DNA from: Nitriliruptor sp040882075
GTDB taxonomy: Bacteria > Actinomycetota > Nitriliruptoria > Nitriliruptorales > Nitriliruptoraceae
Length of the DNA: 20,348 bases
NCBI RefSeq assembly: GCF_040882075.1
Contig: NZ_JBBEBZ010000129.1
Span: forward strand, 1 to 20,348
Direction: 5' to 3'
A program made the position numbers and the translations under genes. Below are positions 6,269 through 13,462 of the stretch, piece by piece. The stretch's first letter is position 1; each line of letters opens with the position of its first letter. The notes below the pieces were generated by a model. The model worked only from the letters and a program-made list of their open reading frames with translations. It was not told the DNA's origin and did no database searches.

Positions 6269-8203
6269 GTGGCGCAGGACACGGTCACCGCGAGGTCAAC
6301 TGGCGCGAGCCGGCTCCGTTCGGCGTCGGGCTGGGCTGGCTGGCTCGCGACCACCGACCACAAGAAGGTCGGCATCCTGTACCTGTTCACCACGTTCGTG
6401 TTCTTCTTCCTGGGGGGTGTCGAGGCGTGGCTGATCCGTCTGCAGCTGGCGCAGGCGGAGGCTGGGGTCATCAGCGAGGCCGTCTACAACCAGGTCTTCA
6501 CCATGCATGGCATCACCATGGTCTTCCTGGTCGTCATGCCCCTCGGGGCGGCGTTCTTCAACTACCTGATCCCGTTGCAGATCGGGGCGCGCGATGTCGC
6601 CTTCCCGCGGCTGAACGCGTTCAGCTACTGGACCTACCTGGTCGGCGGCATCTTCCTGTACAGCTCGTTCTTCCTCGGCGGCGCACCGAACGCCGGCTGG
6701 TTCGCGTACGCCCCGCTGTCGACCGACATCACGTCCAACATGGCGATGTACGCGGTCGGACTCAACATCCTCGGTGTGGGATCGTTGGCATCGGCGGTGA
6801 ACTTCATCACCACGATCGTGAACATGCGGGCGCCCGGGATGACCTACATGCGCATGCCCGCGTTCGTGTGGATGACCTTGATCACGAACTTCCTGCTGCT
6901 GTTCGCCCTCCCGATCATCGCGGTCGCCACGCTGATGCTCATGTTCGACACGGTCTACGGGGCACAGTTCTTCCAGCCTGGGACGGGCGGGGACCCGATC
7001 CTCTACCAGCACCTGTTCTGGCTGTTCGGTCATCCCGAGGTCTACATCATGGTGCTCCCCGCCATGGCGATCGTGTCCGAGATCCTGCCCGTCTTCAGCA
7101 AGAAACCGCTGTTCGGTTACGCCGCCGTCATGTTCTCGGGCGTCTTGATCGCGTTCATCGGGTTCGGGGTCTGGGCCCACCACATGTTCACATCAGCGAT
7201 CGGCCCCGTCGCCCGCTCTGGGTTCGCGGTCACCTCGATGATGGTCGCGGTCCCCACCGGCATCAAGATCTTCAACTGGGTGTTCACCATGTGGGGCGGC
7301 AAGCTCAAGTTCACCACGCCGATGCTGTTCTGCATCGGGTTCATCTCGATGTTCACTATCGGTGGACTCTCCGGGGTCACCCACGCGGTCGTGCCCCACA
7401 ACGCACAGCAGCACGACACCTACTACGTCGTCGCGCACTTCCACTACGTGCTGTTCGGCGGCTCGCTGTTCGCGCTGGTCGCCGGCATCTACTACTGGTT
7501 CCCCAAGGCCACCGGCAAGCTCATGGACGAGACGCTCGGCAGGTGGCACTTCTGGACCTGGCTGCTCGGGTTCAACCTCATCTTCGCGCCGATGCACCTC
7601 TCCGGGCTCCTCGGCCAACCTCGACGTACCGCCGTGCTGCCCTCGGAGCTCGGCACCACCGTCGAGCTGTTCAACCTCATCAGCACCATCGGTGTCGGCG
7701 TTCTGACCATCTCCGCCCTGGTGTTCCTCTACAACTTCATCCGCTCGATCCGTAGCGGCATCCCTTCCGGTGACGACCCCTGGGATGCCCGCACCCTCGA
7801 GTGGATCACCACGTCGCCGACACCCCAGCACAACTTCGATGTGATCCCGACCGTGTCGCACCGAGACGAGTTCTGGCACCGCAAGTACGCCGAGGACGAC
7901 GCCGCACGTCCCGTTCGGGTACCAGCGGGCGCCGCCACCGGCCGTGACGGAGAACCCGACGCACACATCCACATGCCCGACCCGTCGTACTGGCCCCTGA
8001 TGATGTGTCTCGGGTTCCTCCCGCTCGGCTACGGGCTCGCGTGGGCCAACCCGTGGCTCGCCATCGGAGGAGCGATCTGGCTCATCACCACCTACTTCGC
8101 CTGGATCGATGAACCCGTCACCGCAGGCGATGACGATGACCCGCCACCATCGACACCGGCAGCGGACACCGATCGTGGCGACCTTCGCGAAGGACATCCC
8201 TGA
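6269..8203 (+). CDS. ctaD: Heme-copper oxidase subunit I (aa3-type cytochrome c oxidase), orphan
   Basis: The catalytic subunit of an A-type O2 reductase, 644 residues with about twelve membrane helices. Ligands are all present: H80 and H392 for low-spin heme, H390 for the high-spin heme, and H255, H304 and H305 for CuB. The cross-linked tyrosine and D-channel glutamate stand in HPEVY (255-259), the D-channel aspartate in GARD (109) and the K-channel lysine in PTGIK (333). About 570-615 is an extra segment (PSYWPL and two more helices) resembling subunit IV. The GTG at 6269 has GAGGAG upstream. No subunit II (CuA), III or heme-synthesis gene is in the window, so it must use partners encoded elsewhere or act unusually. 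It is divergent from the hemerythrin operon and shares its promoter region. Confidence 0.93.
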   Translation: MAQDTVTARSTGASRLRSASGWAGWLATTDHKKVGILYLFTTFVFFFLGGVEAWLIRLQLAQAEAGVISEAVYNQVFTMHGITMVFLVVMPLGAAFFNYLIPLQIGARDVAFPRLNAFSYWTYLVGGIFLYSSFFLGGAPNAGWFAYAPLSTDITSNMAMYAVGLNILGVGSLASAVNFITTIVNMRAPGMTYMRMPAFVWMTLITNFLLLFALPIIAVATLMLMFDTVYGAQFFQPGTGGDPILYQHLFWLFGHPEVYIMVLPAMAIVSEILPVFSKKPLFGYAAVMFSGVLIAFIGFGVWAHHMFTSAIGPVARSGFAVTSMMVAVPTGIKIFNWVFTMWGGKLKFTTPMLFCIGFISMFTIGGLSGVTHAVVPHNAQQHDTYYVVAHFHYVLFGGSLFALVAGIYYWFPKATGKLMDETLGRWHFWTWLLGFNLIFAPMHLSGLLGQPRRTAVLPSELGTTVELFNLISTIGVGVLTISALVFLYNFIRSIRSGIPSGDDPWDARTLEWITTSPTPQHNFDVIPTVSHRDEFWHRKYAEDDAARPVRVPAGAATGRDGEPDAHIHMPDPSYWPLMMCLGFLPLGYGLAWANPWLAIGGAIWLITTYFAWIDEPVTAGDDDDPPPSTPAADTDRGDLREGHP

Positions 8204-8256
8204 TCTTCGCCGGCGGTGGAACCTTCGAGTGTCAGCGCTGCTACCGGTGGATCCGC

Positions 8257-8496
8257 TCACGATCGTTCGGCGCGCCAGTAGTCGTTCGCAGCCGCGATGG
8301 TGGCGAACTCGATGGCGACCACGTGGGCGGCCGCCGTCAGCGAGTCCGGGTCGGTGGCGTAGCCGGGTCGGAGCAGCTCCCGGGTCGCCTCGTCCGGTTG
8401 GATGGCCTTGATCGTCAGGCGGGCGATCTTGAGCGCCAGTGCGCGCCCGTCCTCGACCGTCGGCGTCAACAGGGTGTTGTCGGGGACGAGTGCCAT
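8257..8496 (-). CDS. Small protein of unknown function
   Basis: A 79-residue mostly helical, soluble-looking protein without cysteines or a signal peptide. I do not recognise a family. The ATG at 8496 is preceded by GGAGG with 4 nt spacing (CTGGAGGAACC), which together with its position after the ferredoxin gene supports it as real. It is the last gene of the leftward DUF59-NnrS-ferredoxin series, separated from ferredoxin by 87 bp that hold a GC-rich hairpin. It converges on ctaD, with 53 bp between them. Confidence 0.6.
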   Translation of the reverse strand: MALVPDNTLLTPTVEDGRALALKIARLTIKAIQPDEATRELLRPGYATDPDSLTAAAHVVAIEFATIAAANDYWRAERS

Positions 8497-8548
8497 GGTT
8501 CCTCCAGTCAGGGGCGCCGCGTGGACGCCGGTCAGATGTGGTGGCGAG

Positions 8549-8583
8549 GAGGCCCCGGGGAGACCCGGAGCCCCCTCGAGGGG
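8549..8583 (-). terminator. GC-rich hairpin after the ferredoxin gene
   Basis: Directly after the ferredoxin stop on the minus strand lies the perfect palindrome CCCCTCGAGGGG (8572-8583), followed by complementary CCGGG/CCCGG blocks down to 8549. It could end the DUF59-NnrS-ferredoxin transcript or reduce read-through into the small gene at 8257-8496. There is no T-tract. Confidence 0.4.
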
Positions 8584-8910
8584 TCAGCCGATGTCGAACT
8601 TCGCGACGGTCGGATGGTCGGCCGGGTTCGGCCCGACCGTTGTCGCCCCTCCGGGTGAGCCGAGTCCGGTGACGGCGTCGGTGAAGAACTCGGCGTTGAT
8701 CGGCGTGAACTGCGACCACTCGTCGGGCACATCGTCCTCGTAGAAGATGGCTTCGACCGGGCAGACAGGTTCACAAGCGCCGCAGTCGATGCACTCGGTG
8801 GGGTGGATGTAGAGCATCCGTTCCCCCTCGTAGATGCAGTCGACCGGGCACTCCTCGACGCACGCCTTGTCTTTGACGTCGATACAGGGCTCAGCGATGA
8901 CGTAGGTCAC
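8584..8910 (-). CDS. fdxA: Seven-iron ferredoxin (3Fe-4S/4Fe-4S)
   Basis: A 108-residue low-potential electron carrier. Cysteines at about 9, 17, 21 and 25, and then 40, 43, 46 and 50 in ECIDCGACEPVCP, follow the actinobacterial FdxA pattern. The C-terminal extension (DDVPDEWSQF and onward) is also typical. The GTG start at 8910 overlaps the NnrS-like stop by 4 bp (GTGA), with GGAGG about 9 nt upstream inside that gene, so the two are translationally coupled. It could link the orphan NADH dehydrogenase subunit to another protein of the element; that is inference. Confidence 0.93.
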   Translation of the reverse strand: MTYVIAEPCIDVKDKACVEECPVDCIYEGERMLYIHPTECIDCGACEPVCPVEAIFYEDDVPDEWSQFTPINAEFFTDAVTGLGSPGGATTVGPNPADHPTVAKFDIG

Positions 8911-10079
8911 AGCGTGATGCCTCCTTCCATCGGGGTTCGGGAACGGTGACGTGCCGTGGCCCGCGGCGAGGGGTCCCGCTCGCGGTACCCGAGGGCGATC
9001 GTCACGACGATGAACGACACCAGCGCAGCGACGTTGCCGGCCGCACTGACGCCTCGTACCCACGTGGACCCGGCGAGATCGGCTGCGACCCGCACACCCA
9101 CGGTGAGGTGCAGCAGCACCAGGGGTAGCCAGACCACCGGGCGGTACGGCAGGACGACCCGGAGCACGGCCGGCAGGATGATCGGGGCGTGGCCCATCAC
9201 CATGGAGAGCACGAACCCCAGGAAGACCGCGTGGACAGCGGCATCGAAGATGAGCGCACCACCGCCGCGCGTGCCGAGAGCGATCCACAGGGCGCCGCCG
9301 ACCGCGAGCCAGAGGTAGCCGGCCAGCATGCACACGGCAGCGAACCTGGGCAGGCCGGGTAGACGGATCGTGACGCGGGCCACGTCGTTGCGCGCGAACC
9401 AGGCGGTCGTCGCGAGCAGCCCGACCCCGCCGACGATCAGACCAGCGCCGTTGAGGGACCAACTGAGGACGACCCCGGCGACGAACGTGGCGACGGCGAC
9501 CAGCAGCCGCCGCGTCGCACCCCGGCTCGGCCGTCGCAGCCGCGACAACTCGAGCCGCTCGCCGACGATGGTCAGCACGACGAACCCGGCCAGGGTCGGT
9601 GCGAGACGGATCGGGCTGACGCCGACGCTCCACAGCAGCGCGGCAACGACCGACGCCACCCCGCCGAGACCCATGAGCACGAGGTAGGGCTCGCGGTGGA
9701 TCACCCAGGTGCGGACGTAGACGACCACGACCAGCGTCCCGGCGACACCGAACAGCAGACCGCTGCCAGCCACCGGCCCACCGGCGAGCAGCCACACCAC
9801 GGCAGCCCCCGACGACGCTGGGGCCAGGTACGCCCAACCGGCCCGGTACGCGACCGCACGCTCCAACGCGACCAGCGTCCCGAGGAACCCGAGCGTCATC
9901 AGCACGCCGTGGTGAGCCGCCGGCCCCGTTCCGACGGCGAACCCGGCACGGCTCAGGCCCGTCCACATGCCCGCCACCAACCCGAGGCCACCGCCGAGCA
10001 GCAGCACCAGGCGACCCTTCGGCGCGATGGCCCGTCCGGGTCGCCCAACCGGATCAGGCAGCCGACTCCCGGGCGTCAC
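8907..10079 (-). CDS. NnrS-like polytopic membrane protein
   Basis: About 390 residues, with some ten to twelve hydrophobic helices separated by short charged loops. An early AHHGVLMTLGFLGTLVALERA helix and a later DAAVHAVFLGF-SMVMGHAPIILPA segment supply conserved-looking histidines, recalling the heme-copper NnrS family that relieves nitric oxide stress. The match is from overall pattern, so a distinct NnrS-related family is possible. The GTG at 10079 is proposed, 17 bp after the DUF59 stop; no clear ribosome site is seen and longer forms would overlap DUF59. It ends in a 4-bp overlap with ferredoxin. Confidence 0.6.
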   Translation of the reverse strand: MTPGSRLPDPVGRPGRAIAPKGRLVLLLGGGLGLVAGMWTGLSRAGFAVGTGPAAHHGVLMTLGFLGTLVALERAVAYRAGWAYLAPASSGAAVVWLLAGGPVAGSGLLFGVAGTLVVVVYVRTWVIHREPYLVLMGLGGVASVVAALLWSVGVSPIRLAPTLAGFVVLTIVGERLELSRLRRPSRGATRRLLVAVATFVAGVVLSWSLNGAGLIVGGVGLLATTAWFARNDVARVTIRLPGLPRFAAVCMLAGYLWLAVGGALWIALGTRGGGALIFDAAVHAVFLGFVLSMVMGHAPIILPAVLRVVLPYRPVVWLPLVLLHLTVGVRVAADLAGSTWVRGVSAAGNVAALVSFIVVTIALGYRERDPSPRATARHRSRTPMEGGITL

Positions 10080-10095
10080 AGGGGGCCCGGCGTGG

Positions 10096-10419
10096 TCACA
10101 GCGCCCACCCCAGCAACTCGCGGCCTTCAGGGGTGATCGCCTCCGAGCTCCACGGCGGCTCGAAAGTGACGCGGACCGCCACGAACCGGGCACCTGCCAC
10201 CTCACCGAGCGCCGACTCCACGGCCTCCTCGAGGTAGGGGCCGAGCGGACACGCCGGCGTGGTCATCGTCAGGGTCACCGTGATGGCCGCGTCATCGACG
10301 CGGACGTCGTAGACCAGACCGAGATCGACGATGTTGATGCCGATCTCCGGATCGATCACGCACCGCAGTCGTGCGTGCAGTTCATCGGTGGTCGGCGTGC
10401 CAGGTGTGGTCTCGAGCAT
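10096..10419 (-). CDS. DUF59/MIP18-family Fe-S assembly factor (PaaD/SufT-like)
   Basis: A 107-residue protein. It contains the family motif DPEIGINIVDLGLVY (residues 23-37) and the conserved cysteine of ACPLGPYLEEAVESAL (C57), as in proteins that help mature Fe-S clusters. The ATG at 10419 has GGAG about 9 nt upstream. It heads a leftward operon with the NnrS-like protein and ferredoxin, so it may mature clusters in the element's own proteins (ferredoxin, NuoF, regulator). Its promoter region is shared with the divergent DUF2249 gene and holds a palindromic operator candidate. Confidence 0.9.
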   Translation of the reverse strand: MLETTPGTPTTDELHARLRCVIDPEIGINIVDLGLVYDVRVDDAAITVTLTMTTPACPLGPYLEEAVESALGEVAGARFVAVRVTFEPPWSSEAITPEGRELLGWAL

Positions 10420-10466
10420 GGGAGCCGACTCCGAGGTGGCGTTCCTCCCACGACGCTAGCAGCGTT

Positions 10467-10500
10467 TACACTTAACCACAAGTGTATTAGGTTCTAATAT
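10467..10500. promoter_or_regulatory. Divergent promoter with palindromic operator
   Basis: On the plus strand TTAACC (10472-10477) and TAATAT (10495-10500) are 17 bp apart, a good promoter for the DUF2249 gene. On the minus strand TTGTGG and TAGCGT, also 17 bp apart, could drive the DUF59 operon. A perfect inverted repeat TACACTT-N6-AAGTGTA (10467-10486) covers the plus-strand -35. Bound repressor would block both directions; the HTH regulator at 1521-2364 is the obvious candidate, though unproven. Confidence 0.6.
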
Positions 10501-10542
10501 GGCGTCCCCGAGCCCTGGGACGCACGAACCAGGAGCCACACC

Positions 10543-10782
10543 GTGTCCGAGCCGAACCTCGACGTCCGCGACGAACCACCAGCGCGACGCCACGAGCTGA
10601 TCCTGTCCACCTACCACGACCTCGAGCCCGGGGACGGGTTCGTGCTGGTGAACGACCACGACCCCAAGCCGCTCTACTACCAGTTCGCCGCCGAGTACCC
10701 CGACCGGTTCAGCTGGGAGTACCTCGAGGAAGGTCCCACGGTCTGGCGGGTCCGCATCGGCCGCCCCGCCGTCGCCGCCTGA
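10543..10782 (+). CDS. Stand-alone DUF2249 protein
   Basis: A 79-residue single-domain protein. Its core (residues about 20-72, with GDGFVLVNDHDPKPLYYQF and WEYLEEGPTVWRVRIG) parallels the C-terminal domain of the hemerythrin fusion at 5343-6164: a hydrophobic strand, an H-D-P turn and a final W-R strand. The GTG at 10543 follows AGGAG by 8 nt. It has its own promoter with the palindromic operator and is divergent from the DUF59 operon. DUF2249 proteins have no settled biochemical role; genomic association with anaerobic and nitrogen-oxide metabolism is established at family level. Confidence 0.9.
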   Translation: MSEPNLDVRDEPPARRHELILSTYHDLEPGDGFVLVNDHDPKPLYYQFAAEYPDRFSWEYLEEGPTVWRVRIGRPAVAA

Positions 10783-11026
10783 GCGGGGAAACCGATCATC
10801 CATCGGTCGGTGGGCACGAGCCTCTTGTGGTCCGACCGAGTGGAGGGTCAACGGGTTCGTGGTCGCGGTCGGCACCGTCTCCACACGCCAAGCGTCCGCA
10901 CCGTCACCGACCAGATCGAGGGTCGAGGGGGGCGTGCCTACTTCACCCGCATCGCACGAGCGTGGCGTGGATCCGTCTCACAACCGACGCCGACCAGGCC
11001 GCTCCAGCCGCTGGGCTCGGTAGCCA

Positions 11027-11047
11027 CCGGATCCGGATCCGGATCCG
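11027..11047 (+). repeat. (CCGGAT)3 hexanucleotide tract
   Basis: Three tandem CCGGAT units plus three further bases. It is non-coding as annotated and too short to be informative alone. Confidence 0.7.
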
Positions 11048-11119
11048 CAACAACCATCTCGGCCTCAGCGCCGGTGGCCTGGTCGTGATCAGGTCATCCT
11101 TTGACGATGCGGGGTATGC

Positions 11120-11159
11120 AGCTACGCTTCACAGTTTACTACTTTACGTAAGCATAGCT
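11120..11159. promoter_or_regulatory. Imperfect inverted repeat around an AT-rich island
   Basis: AGCTACGCTT (11120-11129) and AAGCATAGCT (11150-11159) are complementary except for one base and flank a 20-bp AT-rich core. TTACGTAA (11144-11151) is nested in it. It lies about 215 bp upstream of the channel start; promoter or operator role is inferred from base composition and symmetry. Confidence 0.4.
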
Positions 11160-11374
11160 TCATAGCATGGCTCGAGAGCCGCGGCGGGCACTGACCGCCT
11201 CGGGCCACGCCCCTTCTCGCTCGGTTGTCGCACGACACCGAGGGTTCGGGCAACTATCGGAAGGCCCGCTGCGACGCCATGAACGATGCGCTCGCTCCAG
11301 CGTGCTCCGACGACCGTGTCGGACGCGACCGATCGACGATCGAGGGTGTTCCCTCGACTGTAGAGGTACTCGAG

Positions 11375-12430
11375 GTGAGGGACGGATCACGCCCGACCGT
11401 GTTCAACGGCGGAGCCGCGCGCCGACTGTGGGCTGCGGTCCTGACCCTGGCTGCCAGCACCGTCCTCTTCTCGGTCGGATTCAAGCTGTTGATGGCAGCT
11501 GAAGGACGTGCCTTCGGGTGGGCTTCGAGCCTCTACTGGACCGTGGTGACGATGTCCACGCTCGGCTACGGGGACATCGTCTTCGAATCTGAGCTTGGCC
11601 GCCTCTACTCCGTGATCGTCCTGGGGGTTGGTGCGCTGCTGTTCCTCGCACTCCTGCCCTTCGTGCTGATCCAGTTCGGTTACCTCCCGTGGGTCCGTGC
11701 GGTACGGCACAGTCGCACCCCCCGGTCGCTGCCCCCGCAGACCGCAGACCACCTCATCCTCGTTGGACACGCGCCGCTGCAAGAGTGCCTCATCAGGCGG
11801 GCGAGAGCAGCGCGGCAGGACCACGTCATCCTGGTCGAGGATCTACCGGAAGCCGTGCAGCTCCGTAAGCTCGGCTACCCCGTCGTGGTCGGTCCGCTCG
11901 ACGACCCCCAGACCTACCGACGCATCCGGGCCGAGACCGCTTCCTTGGTCTTCACGGCGAGCAAGGACACCACCAACACCAACGTCGCGTTCACGATGCG
12001 TGAAGCGGCGAGGTCGACCCTCTTGATCTCGACCGCATCGTCACCGGACGCGGCTGACATCTTGAGGCTCGCCGGTTGCGATGAGGTGTTCCAACCAGGC
12101 GAGTACCTCGGGGAACAGTTCGCGCGACGCATCCTCGCGCCAGCTGCCCGAAGCAGCGTGATCGCTGGCCTCGGCGGCATCTCGGTCGCCCAGGTTTCCG
12201 CAGCGGGCACCGACCTCATCGGCCAGAACCTCGGTGCGGCGCGGCTTCGCCGCCGGGTCGGGCTCTTGCTCGTGCTCGCTCATGACGCCAGTGTCGCGCG
12301 TCGCCAGCACCGTCGGGGTCATCGTCATAGTCAGGTGATCCTTCTCGCCCTGGGAGTGATGGTCACTACACCAGGTGTCTCACCTCAGCCTGACACACAG
12401 GGAGGAACGCGATCACGGCGTGGGCGGTGA
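11375..12430 (+). CDS. Two-TM potassium channel with TrkA-N/RCK domain, C-terminus curtailed
   Basis: About 351 residues. TM1 spans residues 19-40, the pore loop carries the selectivity filter TLGYGD (62-67) and TM2 spans 76-101. An RCK/TrkA-N Rossmann domain starts near LILVGHAPLQE (127-137), where the usual GxGxxG is degenerate. After SVIAGLGGISVAQVSAAGTD the family normally continues into an RCK_C ligand domain. Here the sequence turns to arginine- and histidine-rich residues and ends by overlapping the integrase frame, and neither other forward frame restores RCK_C. The GTG at 11375 is chosen for AGAGG 8 nt upstream; ATG 11279 is the alternative. It may be a truncated but functional channel regulating membrane potential. 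Confidence 0.82.
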   Translation: MRDGSRPTVFNGGAARRLWAAVLTLAASTVLFSVGFKLLMAAEGRAFGWASSLYWTVVTMSTLGYGDIVFESELGRLYSVIVLGVGALLFLALLPFVLIQFGYLPWVRAVRHSRTPRSLPPQTADHLILVGHAPLQECLIRRARAARQDHVILVEDLPEAVQLRKLGYPVVVGPLDDPQTYRRIRAETASLVFTASKDTTNTNVAFTMREAARSTLLISTASSPDAADILRLAGCDEVFQPGEYLGEQFARRILAPAARSSVIAGLGGISVAQVSAAGTDLIGQNLGAARLRRRVGLLLVLAHDASVARRQHRRGHRHSQVILLALGVMVTTPGVSPQPDTQGGTRSRRGR

Positions 12431-13448
12431 AGCGACCACGGTCGGCGGCTGGCTCGGATCGTGGCTGAGCCGAGAGAAGAAGCGGCCCACCACCATGGCC
12501 AGCAGGCGCTACCTGGTCGGTCTCCTTCCGCGATGGTTCCTCAGGATCCGCATGGACGACGAGCACCTCTCACCCGCACACGTCGCACGCGTGCTCGACG
12601 AACTCGCTGCCAAGCCGACGTCACGTGGCGAGCCCCGGGCGCCGAAGACCGTCGCGGACGTGCGCACGACCCTGGCCCGCGACTTCGGGCAGGCCCAACG
12701 CTGGGGGTTGTTGTCACGCAACCCGGCTGCGCTCGTCGACCCTCCGCACGTACCCGCGACCGAGATCCTGCCCCTGTCGCTCGACGAGGCTCGGTCCCTG
12801 CTCACCGCCGTCGCCGGGCACCGTCTCGAGTCGCTCTACACCGTGGCGATCGCCCACGGCATTCGGATGTCAGAAGCCATCGGCGCCCAGTGGTCCTACG
12901 TCGACCTCGCGGCGGGAACCTTCGAGGTGTGGCCGACGCTGACGCGCACCATGGAGGGCGAGGTCGTCGAAGGTGGGACCAAGAACCGTCGGCGCCGCCG
13001 GTTCGTGCTCACCGCCACAGCCGTCGAGCAACTACGACACCACGAGCGCCGCCTCGCCGAGGAACGCCTCGCACTCGGCGATGCGTGGACGGTGTCGGAC
13101 CTGGTGTGGCCGTCGCAGGTCGGAACGCCGCTCGGTCACCGGGCACTGCTGCGCCACCTGCACGGTGCTTGTGCGCGGGCTGGGATCCGGCGCGTCTCGT
13201 TCCACACGCTGCGTCACTCGGCGGCGACGCTGCTGCTCGCCCAGGGCGTCGACTCCCGGGTGGTGATGGAGATCCTCGGGCACTCGTCGCCGACGATGAT
13301 GCGTCGCTACCAGCACGTGGTGGACGATCTCAAGCACGGCGCGGCGACGGCGATGGACGCCGCCCTGCGATCACCAACGCCGTCAGAAACGCCGTCAAGC
13401 GGTCTGGACGACGTCCCACCGGAGACAGAATTTCGACAGCTACGGTAG
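12375..13448 (+). CDS. Tyrosine recombinase (phage-type integrase)
   Basis: Up to 357 residues. A SAM-like core-binding domain (about 21-122, ending RWGLLSRNPAALVDPP) precedes a complete catalytic domain: R164 (HGIR), K203 (TKNRRRRR), H277 and R280 (HTLRH), H303 (LGHSS) and nucleophile Y312. The protein begins almost at the core-binding domain, so the N-terminal arm-binding domain usual for such integrases seems short or absent. The start is uncertain: GTG 12375 is the longest form; GTG 12420 has GGGAGG only at an unusual 14-nt distance. Both overlap the end of the channel gene. The stop is 15 bp before the tRNA-Val repeat and the gene points toward it, marking it as the recombinase of this element. 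Confidence 0.92.
   Translation: MSHLSLTHREERDHGVGGEATTVGGWLGSWLSREKKRPTTMASRRYLVGLLPRWFLRIRMDDEHLSPAHVARVLDELAAKPTSRGEPRAPKTVADVRTTLARDFGQAQRWGLLSRNPAALVDPPHVPATEILPLSLDEARSLLTAVAGHRLESLYTVAIAHGIRMSEAIGAQWSYVDLAAGTFEVWPTLTRTMEGEVVEGGTKNRRRRRFVLTATAVEQLRHHERRLAEERLALGDAWTVSDLVWPSQVGTPLGHRALLRHLHGACARAGIRRVSFHTLRHSAATLLLAQGVDSRVVMEILGHSSPTMMRRYQHVVDDLKHGAATAMDAALRSPTPSETPSSGLDDVPPETEFRQLR
13376..13397 (+). repeat. Right-end tandem repeat pair (candidate integrase arm sites)
   Basis: AACGCCGTCA occurs at 13376-13385 and 13388-13397, a 12-bp period, inside the 3' end of the integrase gene and 65 bp before the right tRNA repeat. Unit, period and orientation match the left-end pair at 158-180. Confidence 0.45.
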
Positions 13449-13462
13449 CGTACGGGTGGTTC

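Larger units (their letters stand above)
10783..11374. other. 592-bp stretch without a supported gene
   Basis: No open frame here shows family signatures. It holds a small hairpin after the DUF2249 stop (ACCGAT/ATCGGT, 10791-10807), three CCGGAT units (11027-11047), and an AT-rich island at 11130-11165 inside an imperfect inverted repeat (11120-11159). The island is probably the promoter region of the K+ channel gene. Confidence 0.55.

Noticed and set aside
6269..8203. ctaD homologue as a nitric oxide reductase
   Set aside because: The HPEVY tyrosine, the D- and K-channel residues and the aa3-type layout are retained, which favours O2 reduction despite the nitric-oxide-type neighbourhood.
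7193..8719. Long open frame on the minus strand opposite ctaD, and similar long frames opposite other genes
   Set aside because: They are antisense to genes with intact family motifs and read as Arg/Pro/Asp-rich low-complexity protein, the usual shadow of high-GC coding sequence.
8904..9966. Ferredoxin as the tail of a much longer open frame
   Set aside because: The upstream part is a shadow of the NnrS-like gene; the GTG at 8910 with GGAGG upstream gives the normal ferredoxin length.
10467..10486. A canonical SufR box at the divergent promoter
   Set aside because: The dyad is TACACTT-N6-AAGTGTA and does not match CAAC-N6-GTTG, so the regulator's identity cannot be read from it.
2507..10782. 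A complete denitrification operon
   Set aside because: No nirK, nirS, norB or nosZ is present; only accessory-type families are seen.
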